The notes under the pieces: generated by a model
Database searches by the model: none
What the model was told of the DNA's origin: nothing
Seen by the model: the letters and a program-made list of their open reading frames with translations, nothing else
Made by a program: the position numbers and the translations under genes
NCBI GenBank assembly: GCA_013350335.1
Contig: CM023533.1
Coordinates: 34,714,170 to 34,778,169 of the forward strand
Reading direction: 5' to 3'
Length of the DNA stretch: 64,000 nucleotides
Source: Chimonanthus salicifolius
Taxonomy: Eukaryota > Streptophyta > Magnoliopsida > Laurales > Calycanthaceae
Part shown: in pieces, positions 46,885 to 57,169 of the stretch
Numbering within the stretch: the stretch's first letter is position 1
Layout: each line of letters opens with the position of its first letter

Positions 46885-47030
46885 TTAAAACCATCGATAA
46901 CGGCCGATATTGGCGATATATATCAGATATCAACCGATATCACAAATATCAACGATATATATCAAATATCGACCGATATTACAAATATTGGCCGATACAT
47001 ATCGTATCAGCCGATATATAAACTCTGCTC
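46885..47030. repeat. Dense GGCCGATA / GATATC palindrome array
   Basis: At least six variants of AACGGCCGATATTGGCGATA, ATATCAACCGATATCAC and ATTGGCCGATACATATCG are arranged in near-tandem, with self-complementary words in both directions. It is the largest of three such clusters in the window (also 2090 and 10225). Confidence 0.6.
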
Positions 47031-47937
47031 GAGACATTTAAATATTTATGTGTATGTACGCACTTACATTTATGTATACCAATTTCAATTCAAAGCAAAG
47101 TTATGTGTAAGCGGAGATCTCTCTCGACTGAAGCAATTCTTTCTCCTCTCACAATGCATGGCCTTGGGTCTCAACTCTCAAGTAGGGTTTGAGATTGCTT
47201 GTGCCAATAAAAAGTTCCAAACTATTAGCCAAGACAGGCTCACTACTCACGCGATGTTGTGCATGTCCGACATTGCACAGGCGGTCATGTGAAGCCCATA
47301 AGGCCACAAGAGTAGAGTCCAAGAGACGAGGTTGTATCTATTTGAAATGAATTTTTGAATGATATTTCTCATAAAAAATCAAATCCATTTGAATTTCAAA
47401 AATCATAGTTTTCAAGGGTAAAAAAATCAACAACAAAAATAAAAATAATTTTGCATGAATTCCAATCCAATCCAATAGTGAGATTAACTCAGAATAGATT
47501 CAAATTGAACATCATCCAATTCATAAGATAGAGTGTTGAGGGGTGGCATGGGGGTGGAGTGAGGCCCTCATAGGGGTTCAAAATTGATGTCAAGCTATCA
47601 TCATCCTTCATGCTTGCAATGCAAGTGTTGCACGATTTGAGTAGTTTCATGAGAGTTGCTTTATTATTTTATTTTCCATGAAAGAATCCATCATCCCATG
47701 CACGTGTGATGGCTATGATAAATCGTGGATGATGAAATAGAAGTTCTGATCAAAGCTTAGATCTCACATTGTATCTACGGTATTGGTGAGGCCCTTGATT
47801 CTGTGATATTGGGCCCATTGGTGGACAAGGTTGCTCCAAAATTTGTTTAAATTTAGACTTTAGACATTCAATGTTTAGCTGGATTTCTCTTGGAGCTGCA
47901 TTGTATTTTATCCTGCAACAACAAGGTCATTATATTC
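47031..47937. other. Intergenic, no gene seen
   Basis: Moderately AT-rich DNA with one 80-codon open frame lacking a known domain. Confidence 0.45.
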
Positions 47938-48135
47938 CATTCTAAACCCAAGAGTAGGTTGGCCTGACGGCCTAGAAACACCTTTCATAAAGGGAGGTTT
48001 TCAGTTCAATTCACGCTCAACACCTCTTTGAACCATTCCCCGTAGTTACTTATCTGGTGTGTGTGCAATTAGAAGGCTTACATATGCCCCAAGGACTAAT
48101 AAGGTTAAAATATCTCATGTCCAAATACAAGTGAG
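47938..48135 (+). mobile_element. SINE family 2 copy
   Basis: Head GGTTGGCCTGACGGCC with GGTTTTCAGTTCAATTCACG, body CCCCGTAGTTACTTATCTGG, then GTGTGTGCAATTAGAAGG and TTACATATGCCCCAAGGAC. It matches the copy at 39830 along its whole length. Confidence 0.55.
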
Positions 48136-48232
48136 ACCCTTGGATGCCTTGGTCATAAAAATATATTTGATTCTAGAAAAATTTCCTGAGCATCTCTCAC
48201 ATTTTTATGATTCAACAATCTACACCACCCAT

Positions 48233-48345
48233 TACATTTTTTCTCTTCTTCCCTTTTCCTTTTCTTTTCCATTTTCTTTTCTTTGTATCACTTTGTATTT
48301 TTCCTTCTTTGAATGAATTACTTACCTATCATTAAAAAAAAAAAC
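48233..48345 (+). mobile_element. Tiny LINE 3' end with 18-bp target duplication
   Basis: A 113-bp insert with a pyrimidine-rich start, TCACTTTGTATTTTTCC, GAATGAATTACTTACC and an A-run. The 18-bp word ACAATCTACACCACCCAT flanks it exactly (48215-48232 and 48346-48363). This is severe 5' truncation by target-primed reverse transcription. The perfect flank suggests a young insertion. Confidence 0.85.
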
Positions 48346-49073
48346 ACAATCTACACCACCCATGTCCCAACTGTACCTCGCCAGGAAGGGCGACAGTATC
48401 ATGCACACCTTTGTAGTCTCTTATTACCAAGGTGCAAATTTATGAGTGCAACACAAACTTCCTCTCATAAAAAATAGCAACTTGACTTGTGCAGAGTAAC
48501 CATGTATCGGCTGATATTCAAAGCAATGGTCACATTCACATGCACTTCAATAAGCAAGAAGAGATAATATCCGGTAGAAACGGCAGAAAGACTGGTGATA
48601 AATCCCATCTGATCTAGTTCTTAGCAACTCAAAATTCTATTTGGACAACAGGTAGTCACACAATTGGAAGGAGTTAAGAGTAGCAACTGTAAAGGTTATG
48701 AGTTTGATTTTCCATTAAAATTAAAAAGTAAATATTTTTGCATGCAACTCCTAACAGAGTAGCTGAAGAACATTCAAGCCGAAAATATGAAGGGTTTGTT
48801 TGCAATTGAAATATGCCCAAATGGACCATCAAAAGAAGTATAGCTCCATGCTATCACATCAGACTCTCAACAACTGACTAGTGTGAAAGCACCCATACAA
48901 AACTTCTTAATCATCTCTCTGCATCTGTTGCATTCTAGCAATTTACTCCCTGTAAAATCTAAGCCTTCTAGGGGTAATCATAAAATTGATCTTGATTATA
49001 TTGTAACAGATTGGCAATCTTTCTCTGTTGAACAACCAAAGAGTGGATGTAAGAAGCAAGGAAATTCTTGCTT

Positions 49074-52000
49074 TTACCTGCTGTCATCTGTTGTCTTTTT
49101 ATCGGTTTCTTCTGGTGGCAGTGAGATAAACTGCAAGATCTTCTCCACCTCAACAGCATCAATTCTGAACTTTTGCGCAATATGATGAACATCCATTGGC
49201 CCATCATGGTCATCAGCCTTGCCCTGATGTAGGAGGAGAATATGCTGCAGCTGGGTCACATTCAGAGTACCTGGGGGCACTGCTTTCTGCTCATTGTGGC
49301 CAACATCTGCCTTTGTACCACGAAGCTTTGGCATGGGTCTATTGTATCTCTCTACAACAAATGCCTACACCAAAGATGGGGAAAGACCAACCATACTGTA
49401 AAACAGCTGATCAATAGGCATAGACACAAGATCATGCTGTCAAAGGATGTGATAAGGCTGAATTTTCAAGATGAGTCAATGGCTTCAGTGTGTTGAATAA
49501 CTGAATTTGACCATATGACCATATGGTGCTGATTACTTCTTAAATATTCTCCAAGTGATAATTCGGAAACCCAAGAGTCAAAATATGCACTTTATGCCAA
49601 ATTGAGGAAACGACGTATATTTTGAGAGTTGGTATCTTATGACGCACAGCTTGGCAAACATACAGTTTTCTCCGCTTTATCAGTTTGCATGATTGCATAT
49701 TTTCTAAATTGGAGTGATTGATATAATTTTCACAACCATCTACTGGATAAGAAGAGGATGTCCAGATGAGGAAATCAATTGTTGACTGGTAGCCACAAAT
49801 AGGGACTTCTTAGTGATTACTAAAACAAAAACAAGAAAATAGAGCAACTGTCCACATCCAACCTAAAAAAGGGTGAAGATTTGACATCTGGAATCTCATG
49901 ATGCAAGAGATTTTGCAAGTCCAGTAGCATAACAAAGAAGGCAAGCAAATCCCAATGAGCTGAGCATTTTGTTCCTATTTTCAAGTGTTCTTGTATCATG
50001 TATGAGATCAAGGCTATACTTGTCTATCACTAGAAAGTTGAGGTATTCTCTTCAATATTTACACAAGGATTCCAAAGAATTAATCTGGTAACAATATATT
50101 TCAGTTGATCAATTTCTATAAGTAATGATTCAGACTCACTTCTTGGTTAGGAATCTAGATTTGGTTCCATTTTAGTTCTATCACTTCTATAGATGTTGCA
50201 TTCAAATTTTCTTTCTAGTCTATTCTACATACAGAACTACACCCAGAAGTCCCTTTTCAGTGAAATGGGAAAAAAATCATCAAGAGCTTGGTGACAGAAA
50301 TTGTCAATTGAACTTGAAAAACTGACTCGAGAATCTTCATTATGTTCATCCCTGTCACAATGGCAGTGGAGCATATAATCCAGAGAACTGTCGTCTATTA
50401 GCTAAGTTGCATGAGTATGGATGGAATATGACAGGGGCATGTTTGGCAAATCCCAAAACATATAACTCATGGATTTAGCACAATATTTATACAAACTTAA
50501 CTAGTATTTATTTTAAAATACAAATAATATTTAAAAATAACACAAATTAACATATAAACTTCATTAAAAAACAATCAAATAACAAGCATTTCAATATTTT
50601 AATTAGATTGAACAAGCAAAGGTGTAATAATATTTTGTCACTATGGAAAACAATGTCAGGGTGGCAATAGAGTAATCCTGAAGAATCTGATATGGTAGTC
50701 AAGGTACTCCTTAGATGTGCCTAGACTCCAAATTGATTTTGCATCTCGCCTACCCCTTACATAGGCTCACTTTAATTAAGTCTGTTTTCTAAGAAAAACT
50801 CTCTGATAATTCTCTTTAGTTTATCTATAATAATAGCAGTAATTAGACATCCTAGTAATTTTAAGAGCAAAAGAAAGGGAAAAATATTCTAGTTAATATA
50901 AATTCTTAGCCAGTAATGATTAATCACAAACACTAATTATCATATAATATACTTGCCTATATAAATAAATAAGTGTTTAATCAAGCCCTATTGCCCATTT
51001 GTTTTGTTGTTTTAGATGAACAAAATTGTATTTTATTTTAATGAAGGCAAACACATAAATGCTTGCGGTGCAACTAGGGGCAAACCGAGGCTAGCAGGGA
51101 TTGGCGGAGTTTTACATAATGCTTGTGGGGAAATCGCACTATCTTTCTCACAACCAGTAGTGTTTGTGGAGTCCAATGAAGAGGAATTGTTGGCAATTAG
51201 AAGGGCTCTGGCATAGGATTGGTAGGGACAACTTGATAATTGAAGGGGACTCTAGGAATGCATTATCTTGGGCTAGTGGAAGGAAGAAACCACCGTGGAG
51301 GCTAACTCATATTGCAAGGGAGATTAGCAAGATGTGTAGGGGAGAGATATATTTTTGGCATGTAAGGAGGTTTGCCAATGTTGTAGCAGATTTCTCAGCA
51401 AAGGTTGGAGTGGACAAGATAGATCCGTTTATGGAAGTGGTGTGATGGGCTGTATTGTATTTTTGTTCTTGTTTTGCTTCTGGAGTATATATCTCTTGTA
51501 CTCTTAGCTGGGGTGTATTGGGGAGTGGGTTTTTGCCTTCATTTTACTGCATGTATGTTTTTCTTTCAATACAATCTCACTTTTGTTTCTGTTTCAAAAA
51601 AGAGAAAGAAAAGAAAATGAAGAGAGACATTCTAGACTATTTAAATAAGTGTGCCCAAAACAGTGAGGCTCATGCCCACCTTGCACCATAGGCTCTAGGA
51701 CCCCTTCATCCTTGTTTGTGCCTTGCACCTTTGACTACACCATGGAGACGCCCTGATACATACTTTTTTTATTTTTCCTTTCTTTTTTTTTGGAGAGAGT
51801 TAATGGTAAAGCAATGTACAAGAGACAAAAATGACCAGCAAGATATTCAGCCAAGACCAAGAGTGATGTAGGACACACGAAGACGCTAATCCTACGTGGA
51901 CTCATTTCTATTTATTTTTATTTATTTACTTATTTATTTATTTATTTATTCTTAATTCGCAAGTTGTTATTTTTGTTTTGGAATAATCAAGAAGTTTCCT

Positions 52001-54230
52001 AGTTTGTGTGGGATTCTAATCCCGTGTAGGTTAAAGTCTAGATTTCTTTTTTTTGTTTTTTTTTTTATTTAACAGCCATGTAATAGGTTGAGAGAAACAA
52101 CTCACGATGAATATTGAATGAAATTATTGAAGGCATAGCCTTTTCTATCTTTTCTTTTATTTTTTTATCCTTCTTATTTTTCTTGCCCAAGTTGCAGGCT
52201 GGTTATCCCTTCTCCCGATCTCGTCAAAGACTCGGGAATCCCTATTTTGGTTGGATCGCTTTATAGATAGCATCAATCCCATATCAATTGGTATTAGAGC
52301 AAGGTTCTATGTATCTCTGTTACACAGAGACGACTCTTTTAGGAGACAGGTCCCTGCATTATCGGGGACGATCGTGGTCTCGATTCTTCGTATTGAAAAA
52401 AAAAAGAGAGAGAAAAAGGGTTTCTGTGAAACCTCACAATTGTTACTGACCTTCATCCTTCATCCACTGTTCGTGCACCATCAACAATCGTGCTGCCGGA
52501 TTAGTTCCCGCGGCCAGATCTTCGCACAAATTCCAGGCACCTCTCAAGCCTTCCCCAAAACCCATCTTTCCGTCCCTTACCCCTCTCACCCTACTTCTGC
52601 CCATCTAACCTCTGTCTGCCTTCCCTATTTTTCTTTCCTCCCAATCGTTCCACCCAAACGAAAAAAAAGCCCCAACTGCTTCTATTTATTTTTATTTACT
52701 TATTTATTTATTTTTTCTTAACTAGCAAGTTGTTATTTTCGTTTTGGAATAATCAAGAAGTTTCCTAGTTTGTGAGGGATTCTAATCCCGTGTAGGTTAA
52801 GTCTAGATTTCCTTCTTTCGTTTTTTTATTTTATTTAAAGCCATGTAATGGGTAGAGAGAAACAACTCACCATGAATATTGAATGAAATTATTGAAGGCA
52901 TAGCCTTTTCTATCTTTTCCTTTATTTTTTTATCCTTCTTCTTCTTCTTACCCAAGTTGCAGGCTAGTTAACCCTTCTCCCGATCTCGTCGAAGACTCGG
53001 GAATCCCTATTTTGGCTGGATTGCTTTGCAGATAGCATCGATCCCGCATCAAAGAGAGTACAAATAACATACATATATTCAACAACAAAGGAAAAAAAAA
53101 AAGATATCCCTGTACAACTAGCTCAAAACCTTTCCATTTGGAATCCATTAAAGTTCTAAAGACAACACGTCCATTGAATGATGCATAATTCAATCTTGCA
53201 TAGAACCACTTCATTAGACAAGGCTTTGTCTAAAACCCTCCTATTGTGTTCCACCCAAAAAAGCCACACCATGGCCAAAGGTACTATTTTCCACAACATT
53301 TGGCCTTTCTTGGAAAGGGCCCCAAACCCTGTCCCCAGATGAGAAGGAAGGTGGAAATCCAAAGAAGTGGAAAATTGAGATAAGAACAGAGGGTCAATGA
53401 AGAAACAAGTGATTCACTAATTCCTCATTTCTCCAACAAAAAATACAATTCAAGGAATGAAATTTCTAGTTCTTGCCCATTGTCATGATTTTACCAAAAA
53501 GAATAAGTCCAACAAAAACTTTTTGACTTTCGAAGACGCTAAAGATTTCCAAATGTTTGCAAAGAACGATCCCACAAGATTTCCTTTTCCAAATTCTCCT
53601 ATTCTCAACATCCAACTTTGATAATAACTCTTCAAGGTGGGGAACTTCATGATTGATAAAGCCTTTTGTAAGAAATAGAACTCAAACAACCCTTCCTTGT
53701 CTAATTTCCATTATATCCTTCATAAACATGTTCTTTAGAAGATGTACTCCAATCCACCTGCCCTCCCAAAAATTTATTTTAAAGCCATTCCCCATTACAA
53801 GTTCAGCCACTTCTCTAATCAAATGTCCCAATCCGAACATGGGGGAACACACTGATAGATACTAGAAAGAAATCTATAAAGAATCCAAAACAGAGACACA
53901 TTAACATGGGTATGTTGTCCATTTCAAAGAATTTGTTTGACAAAATCCACTATAGTATAGGATAATCAAAGAAGTCACTAATTGAAAGATGTTACTTATA
54001 AACAATATAGGATAGCTATTAAAAAGAGTCATAACTATCCAACATGAAAATGCCTTATTGGTTACCACCTGCTTGTAGCAAATAGAAAATTAAAAAAATA
54101 AAAAACCATGAATTTTTATCACCTTACCTCGCCCATTTCGAGTTTCCCTCCAGGCTTTGTTGTGATTCTTCCAGCCATCTTACTAAGCATAGAATCGTAT
54201 TCTGGGTCTCGTTCTTCAAGAACATTGTCA
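49074..54230 (-). CDS. NDUFAF4-like (UPF0240) protein, last two exons; 5' part not found
   Basis: The upstream exon ends at 54128 and begins at or just beyond 54230. It encodes DNVLEERDPEYDSMLSKMAG then RITTKPGGKLEMGE. A GT-AG intron of 4763 bp leads in phase 0 to the exon 49364-49074, which starts AFVVERYNRPMPKLRGTK, continues PPGTLNVTQLQHILLLHQGK, HHIAQKFRIDAVEVEKILQF and SLPPEETDKK, and ends at a stop. The C-terminal pattern (PxGxLxVxxxxxILxxH, a helix with FRID, then LPPE) resembles animal NDUFAF4/HRPAP20, an assembly factor of mitochondrial complex I; plants have a conserved homologue. At least one 5' exon with the start codon is missing and may lie beyond position 64000. The 3' end CAGGTAAAA could also act as a donor for a further exon. 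The intron holds an L1 fragment and a small LTR element. The family assignment rests on recalled similarity. Confidence 0.7.
51016..51610 (+). pseudogene. L1 LINE RNase H remnant in the NDUFAF4-like intron
   Basis: The plus strand encodes KPRLAGIGGVLHNACGEIAL and VESNEEELLAIRRALA; after a shift near 51210 it continues IGRDNLIIEGDSRNALSWAS and WHVRRFANVVADFSAKVGVD. This is the RNase H domain at the end of plant L1 polyproteins. The first catalytic aspartate, normally in an NFDG motif, is replaced (YFNEG). A 3' UTR and an A-rich tail follow to about 51610. It is 5'-truncated and inactive. Confidence 0.75.
51864..53051 (+). mobile_element. Small non-coding LTR retroelement with unequal LTRs
   Basis: The left LTR 51864-52286 begins TGATGTAGGACAC and ends CCATATCA. 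The right LTR, about 52679-53051, ends CCCGCATCA but lacks the first 41 bp of its partner. AAGAG flanks both sides (51859-51863 and 53052-53056). Just inside the left LTR is TTGGTATTAGAGCA, a variant of the initiator-methionine primer-binding site. The LTRs share GGAATAATCAAGAAGTTTCC and GACTCGGGAATCCCTATTTT. The 392-bp interior holds no gag or pol; an open frame crossing the LTR junction is fortuitous. It lies in the NDUFAF4-like intron, antisense to the gene. Confidence 0.85.
53060..53870 (-). mobile_element. L1 LINE remnant, zf-RVT end
   Basis: Minus-strand translation gives ANIWKSLASSKVKKFLLDLF and, further on, LSKKGQMLWKIVPLAMVWLF then WVEHNRRVLDKALSNEVVLC, the zinc-binding reverse-transcriptase tail of plant L1 elements. 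Stops and frame changes break it. It begins almost directly at the right end of the LTR element. Confidence 0.75.
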
Positions 54231-54468
54231 CTTTTTATCCTTGATGCATCTTACGAGAGAAATACAGTTGGAATAATCTATGTCAAGATCATATATATTC
54301 AAATACATTGAGAAAAGAAAAAAGAACACTGCCATACAGTTGCGTAATACATGAATGATCTACCATGGCATGTATCCTGCGCCTAATGGTTTTAACACTA
54401 AGAACATGCTTTTATTTCTGACAATAGAAACACATAACAAGCTACAAAACTATAACTCTATATATCTT

Positions 54469-54643
54469 GGCTGTGTTTTGATGAGGGGTAAATTTGCAGG
54501 GGTTACCCTTGACCAAGGGTTACCCTTTGCTGCAAAAGGGTTTTCAGATATGAGATTGGAGGGTAAAATCTAGACTTTTTACCCTTACCCTTTAGTTACC
54601 TAACCCTCGTTTACCCCCCATTTCCTGTGAAACAAACGCAGCC
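54469..54643. mobile_element. Harbinger-like MITE with 3-bp duplication
   Basis: A 175-bp element starting GGCTGTGTTTTGATGAGGGG; inverted from the right it starts GGCTGCGTTTGTTTCAC. The flanks are CTT on both sides (54466-54468, 54644-54646). Subterminal GGGTAA and TTACCC words match the element at 44008. It lies about 240 bp upstream of the NDUFAF4-like exon, in its presumed intron. Confidence 0.6.
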
Positions 54644-54649
54644 CTTGTT

Positions 54650-56271
54650 TAAATATCTTCCTCTTAAATGTCTGGATGTTCAAATTGTTAAGACCTATTA
54701 CACAATGTAATGAAAAATGAATACCTCTAAATATAAAAAATCCTACTGTAAAGCTATTTCCAGATAAGGCTAACACCAATACAAAAAGTGTGAAGGGGAA
54801 TCAATTCCCGAAGGCATCCTTCATCAAATTTATAGAAGTTACAGCATTCCCCTTCCATCTCAAATCACGTTCGGAAATAAACATTCATCATCAAAGCAAT
54901 TTTTCCCATCTATATGGGGTTTGCTTTCTGAGTTTTACCATTTCACTCAACGCTATAGAAAAGTCATGTCATCCATCACTCAGTTCAGCATGTCCTTTCT
55001 TATCACACTAATCCAAATTTCTAATGTCTTCTCCTTTTCTCCCACTACCTTTTATATGTAATCCTTGGACTCTTCATACTTCTGCTCTTTCTAGCTTTCA
55101 ATTATGGGCCCAAATAATTTTTAAGGACATTCTTTCATCTTTTCCACCCCCCCTTCTTTTGAAAACCTTTTGGCTTCCGACAGGATATTCTTTTTTTTTT
55201 TCATTGGTTATACACTACATAAATCTTAAAATATGCATCCCCACCACCATTAATACTATACCAATGTACTTAAAAAAAAAAGCCCAATGCTCATCAATAT
55301 TTAAAAATCAACATTTAATCTTTTAATCTAAGTTTCTCCCACAAGGATGTCTTGTCCCTGTTCTCCTCCATAACTTCTCTTTTAAAAGACTACAATTTTA
55401 AGATTTCCTTTAAAGAGGAGAAATAACATCATGCATGTAAATACCAGAAAGAGAAACAACAAAGATTTAGGATAAAAAGCAAAGTGACTCCCATTATGGT
55501 CCCCAAGAATTTTGCACCACGAAAAATGTCAAAGTAATCCAAATGAGAAATATTGCACCTAAAATCATCCTTTAAATGGAAATGGAAATGGATATGTAAG
55601 AACCACAGTGTTTGGGAGACTTCCTCCAAAGTGAATGTTGGAAATTTGATGCCAATGTAGAGGTGTATGGAAAATTGGAAAGTTACCATCTACGTAAAAG
55701 GCCAATTGGCCAGTAGGGGGGAGTTTTGACAAATGGAATGTTGGAAACTTGATGCCAATGTAGCAGTAGGAGGTAAAGGTGAGGTTTGGAATTGTCAAGG
55801 TGTTTATGGGATATAAAAAGGCTCTATGAAATAGTCTTGTCAAGACCACAAGGGTTGAATAATGCAAGTGAATATATTTAAAATCTCTCCCTTTTCTTAC
55901 TTATCATTGTATTAGGGCATTGAACTATCAAACAAGGTGGGACACATTGGCCACGGGTAGCAAGAAGGAACTGGGAGCGGGATGCAACACAAACTTGACC
56001 TGCTCAACCCATCTTGAAAAAGGAGTAGGTTTGGGGAAAAGAATGTTCAGGTTTTAAGTTGGCCAAGCTAAGTTTAAGAAAACAAACTTGGGTCAGGTTG
56101 GGTTCAACTTTGAAAACCTGACCTTACTTGACCTGACCCGAGGACTTTTAAAAACCCTAATGCTTTTGAAATCCTTAGGAAAATGGCCAATGGTGATGAT
56201 GATGATGATATACCAAATGCTCTCGTATTGTTTGTGCAACTCCTATGCACTTATCAATAAATTTTTGGTTA

Positions 56272-56308
<37 letters not shown>

Positions 56309-57160
56309 CTCACCTAGGGTATGTGTTTTGTTTTTCATTGAAAGTAGGATTTTCAATGAAAATGATCCTTTGCACAAAAATCAAGGTAGTTTTTACAAAA
56401 AGCAAAGTGGTTTTCAAACCAACATTTTATTTCCCATATTTGTTAGAAGATAAGATTTTCAATGAAAATGTGCATTGATTTATGTGCAAAAAGGGTAATT
56501 TTCCTACCTTAAGGGTCATTTTCAAGAAAGCCACTTTCCATGGGGGTGATAGGAAAATTGGTCTCTCTCCAATTTCTTAGGTGTGGAAACTAACAAACAT
56601 GCCCCTAGGCTTCATCACTCAAGTACCAATCTGAGGACCTCAGCCAAATGGAGCCTACAATGGCCACAATCAGACCACTTCCCACCTCACACCCATCTAC
56701 TCCCCATGTATTGGATCCTTACCCAGTTTGAATCCAGTCCTAGTTACATAGCCCATTGTTCTAATTCTAACCACATGAATTTCCACCATTGGATAAAATT
56801 GAATTTGTGGGACCTCGAAAGGAATGGCCTCACATATCCAATCAAGGTGATGTTTAATAGGCACCCTATTCAAGCAAAGGCCTTTCCAACCAACCCATTC
56901 ACATGGGCCTGGTGGGCCCCACATAAAAGTCCTTGAATTTTTATTTGACAGCAAGGCCTCATTTAATCTTGACCCCAGCTTTTGTCATTCCTCCACTTTT
57001 GCAACTCCTCTTTTTAATTCCTGTTATGTTGGTTCTTTACCTTGTCCCCCTCCTTTTTTCTTATCATTTTTGCTTTTTTTTCCTTTTTCCTATTCTTTAT
57101 ACTTGGTTCTTTACCTCATTTTTCCCTTTTTTTAATTTTTTTTTTCCAAATTACCCTAAA
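54650..57160. other. Probable intron or intergenic DNA with minor repeats
   Basis: No coding exon was recognised. The word AATGTTGGAAACTTGATGCC and a near-copy occur about 105 bp apart near 55633 and 55738. A CT microsatellite spans 56274-56305. GATTTTCAATGAAAATG appears twice near 56349 and 56452. If the NDUFAF4-like gene starts further right, this is its intron. Confidence 0.4.
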
Positions 57161-57169
57161 AAGAACTCT

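Noticed and set aside
52251..52721. 156-codon open frame on the plus strand
   Set aside because: It crosses the junction of LTR and interior of the small LTR element, has no gag or pol motif and is rich in simple sequence.
56583..56954. Overlapping open frames of 117 and 85 codons on opposite strands
   Set aside because: No recognisable domain on either strand and no splice-site logic linking them to the NDUFAF4-like gene.
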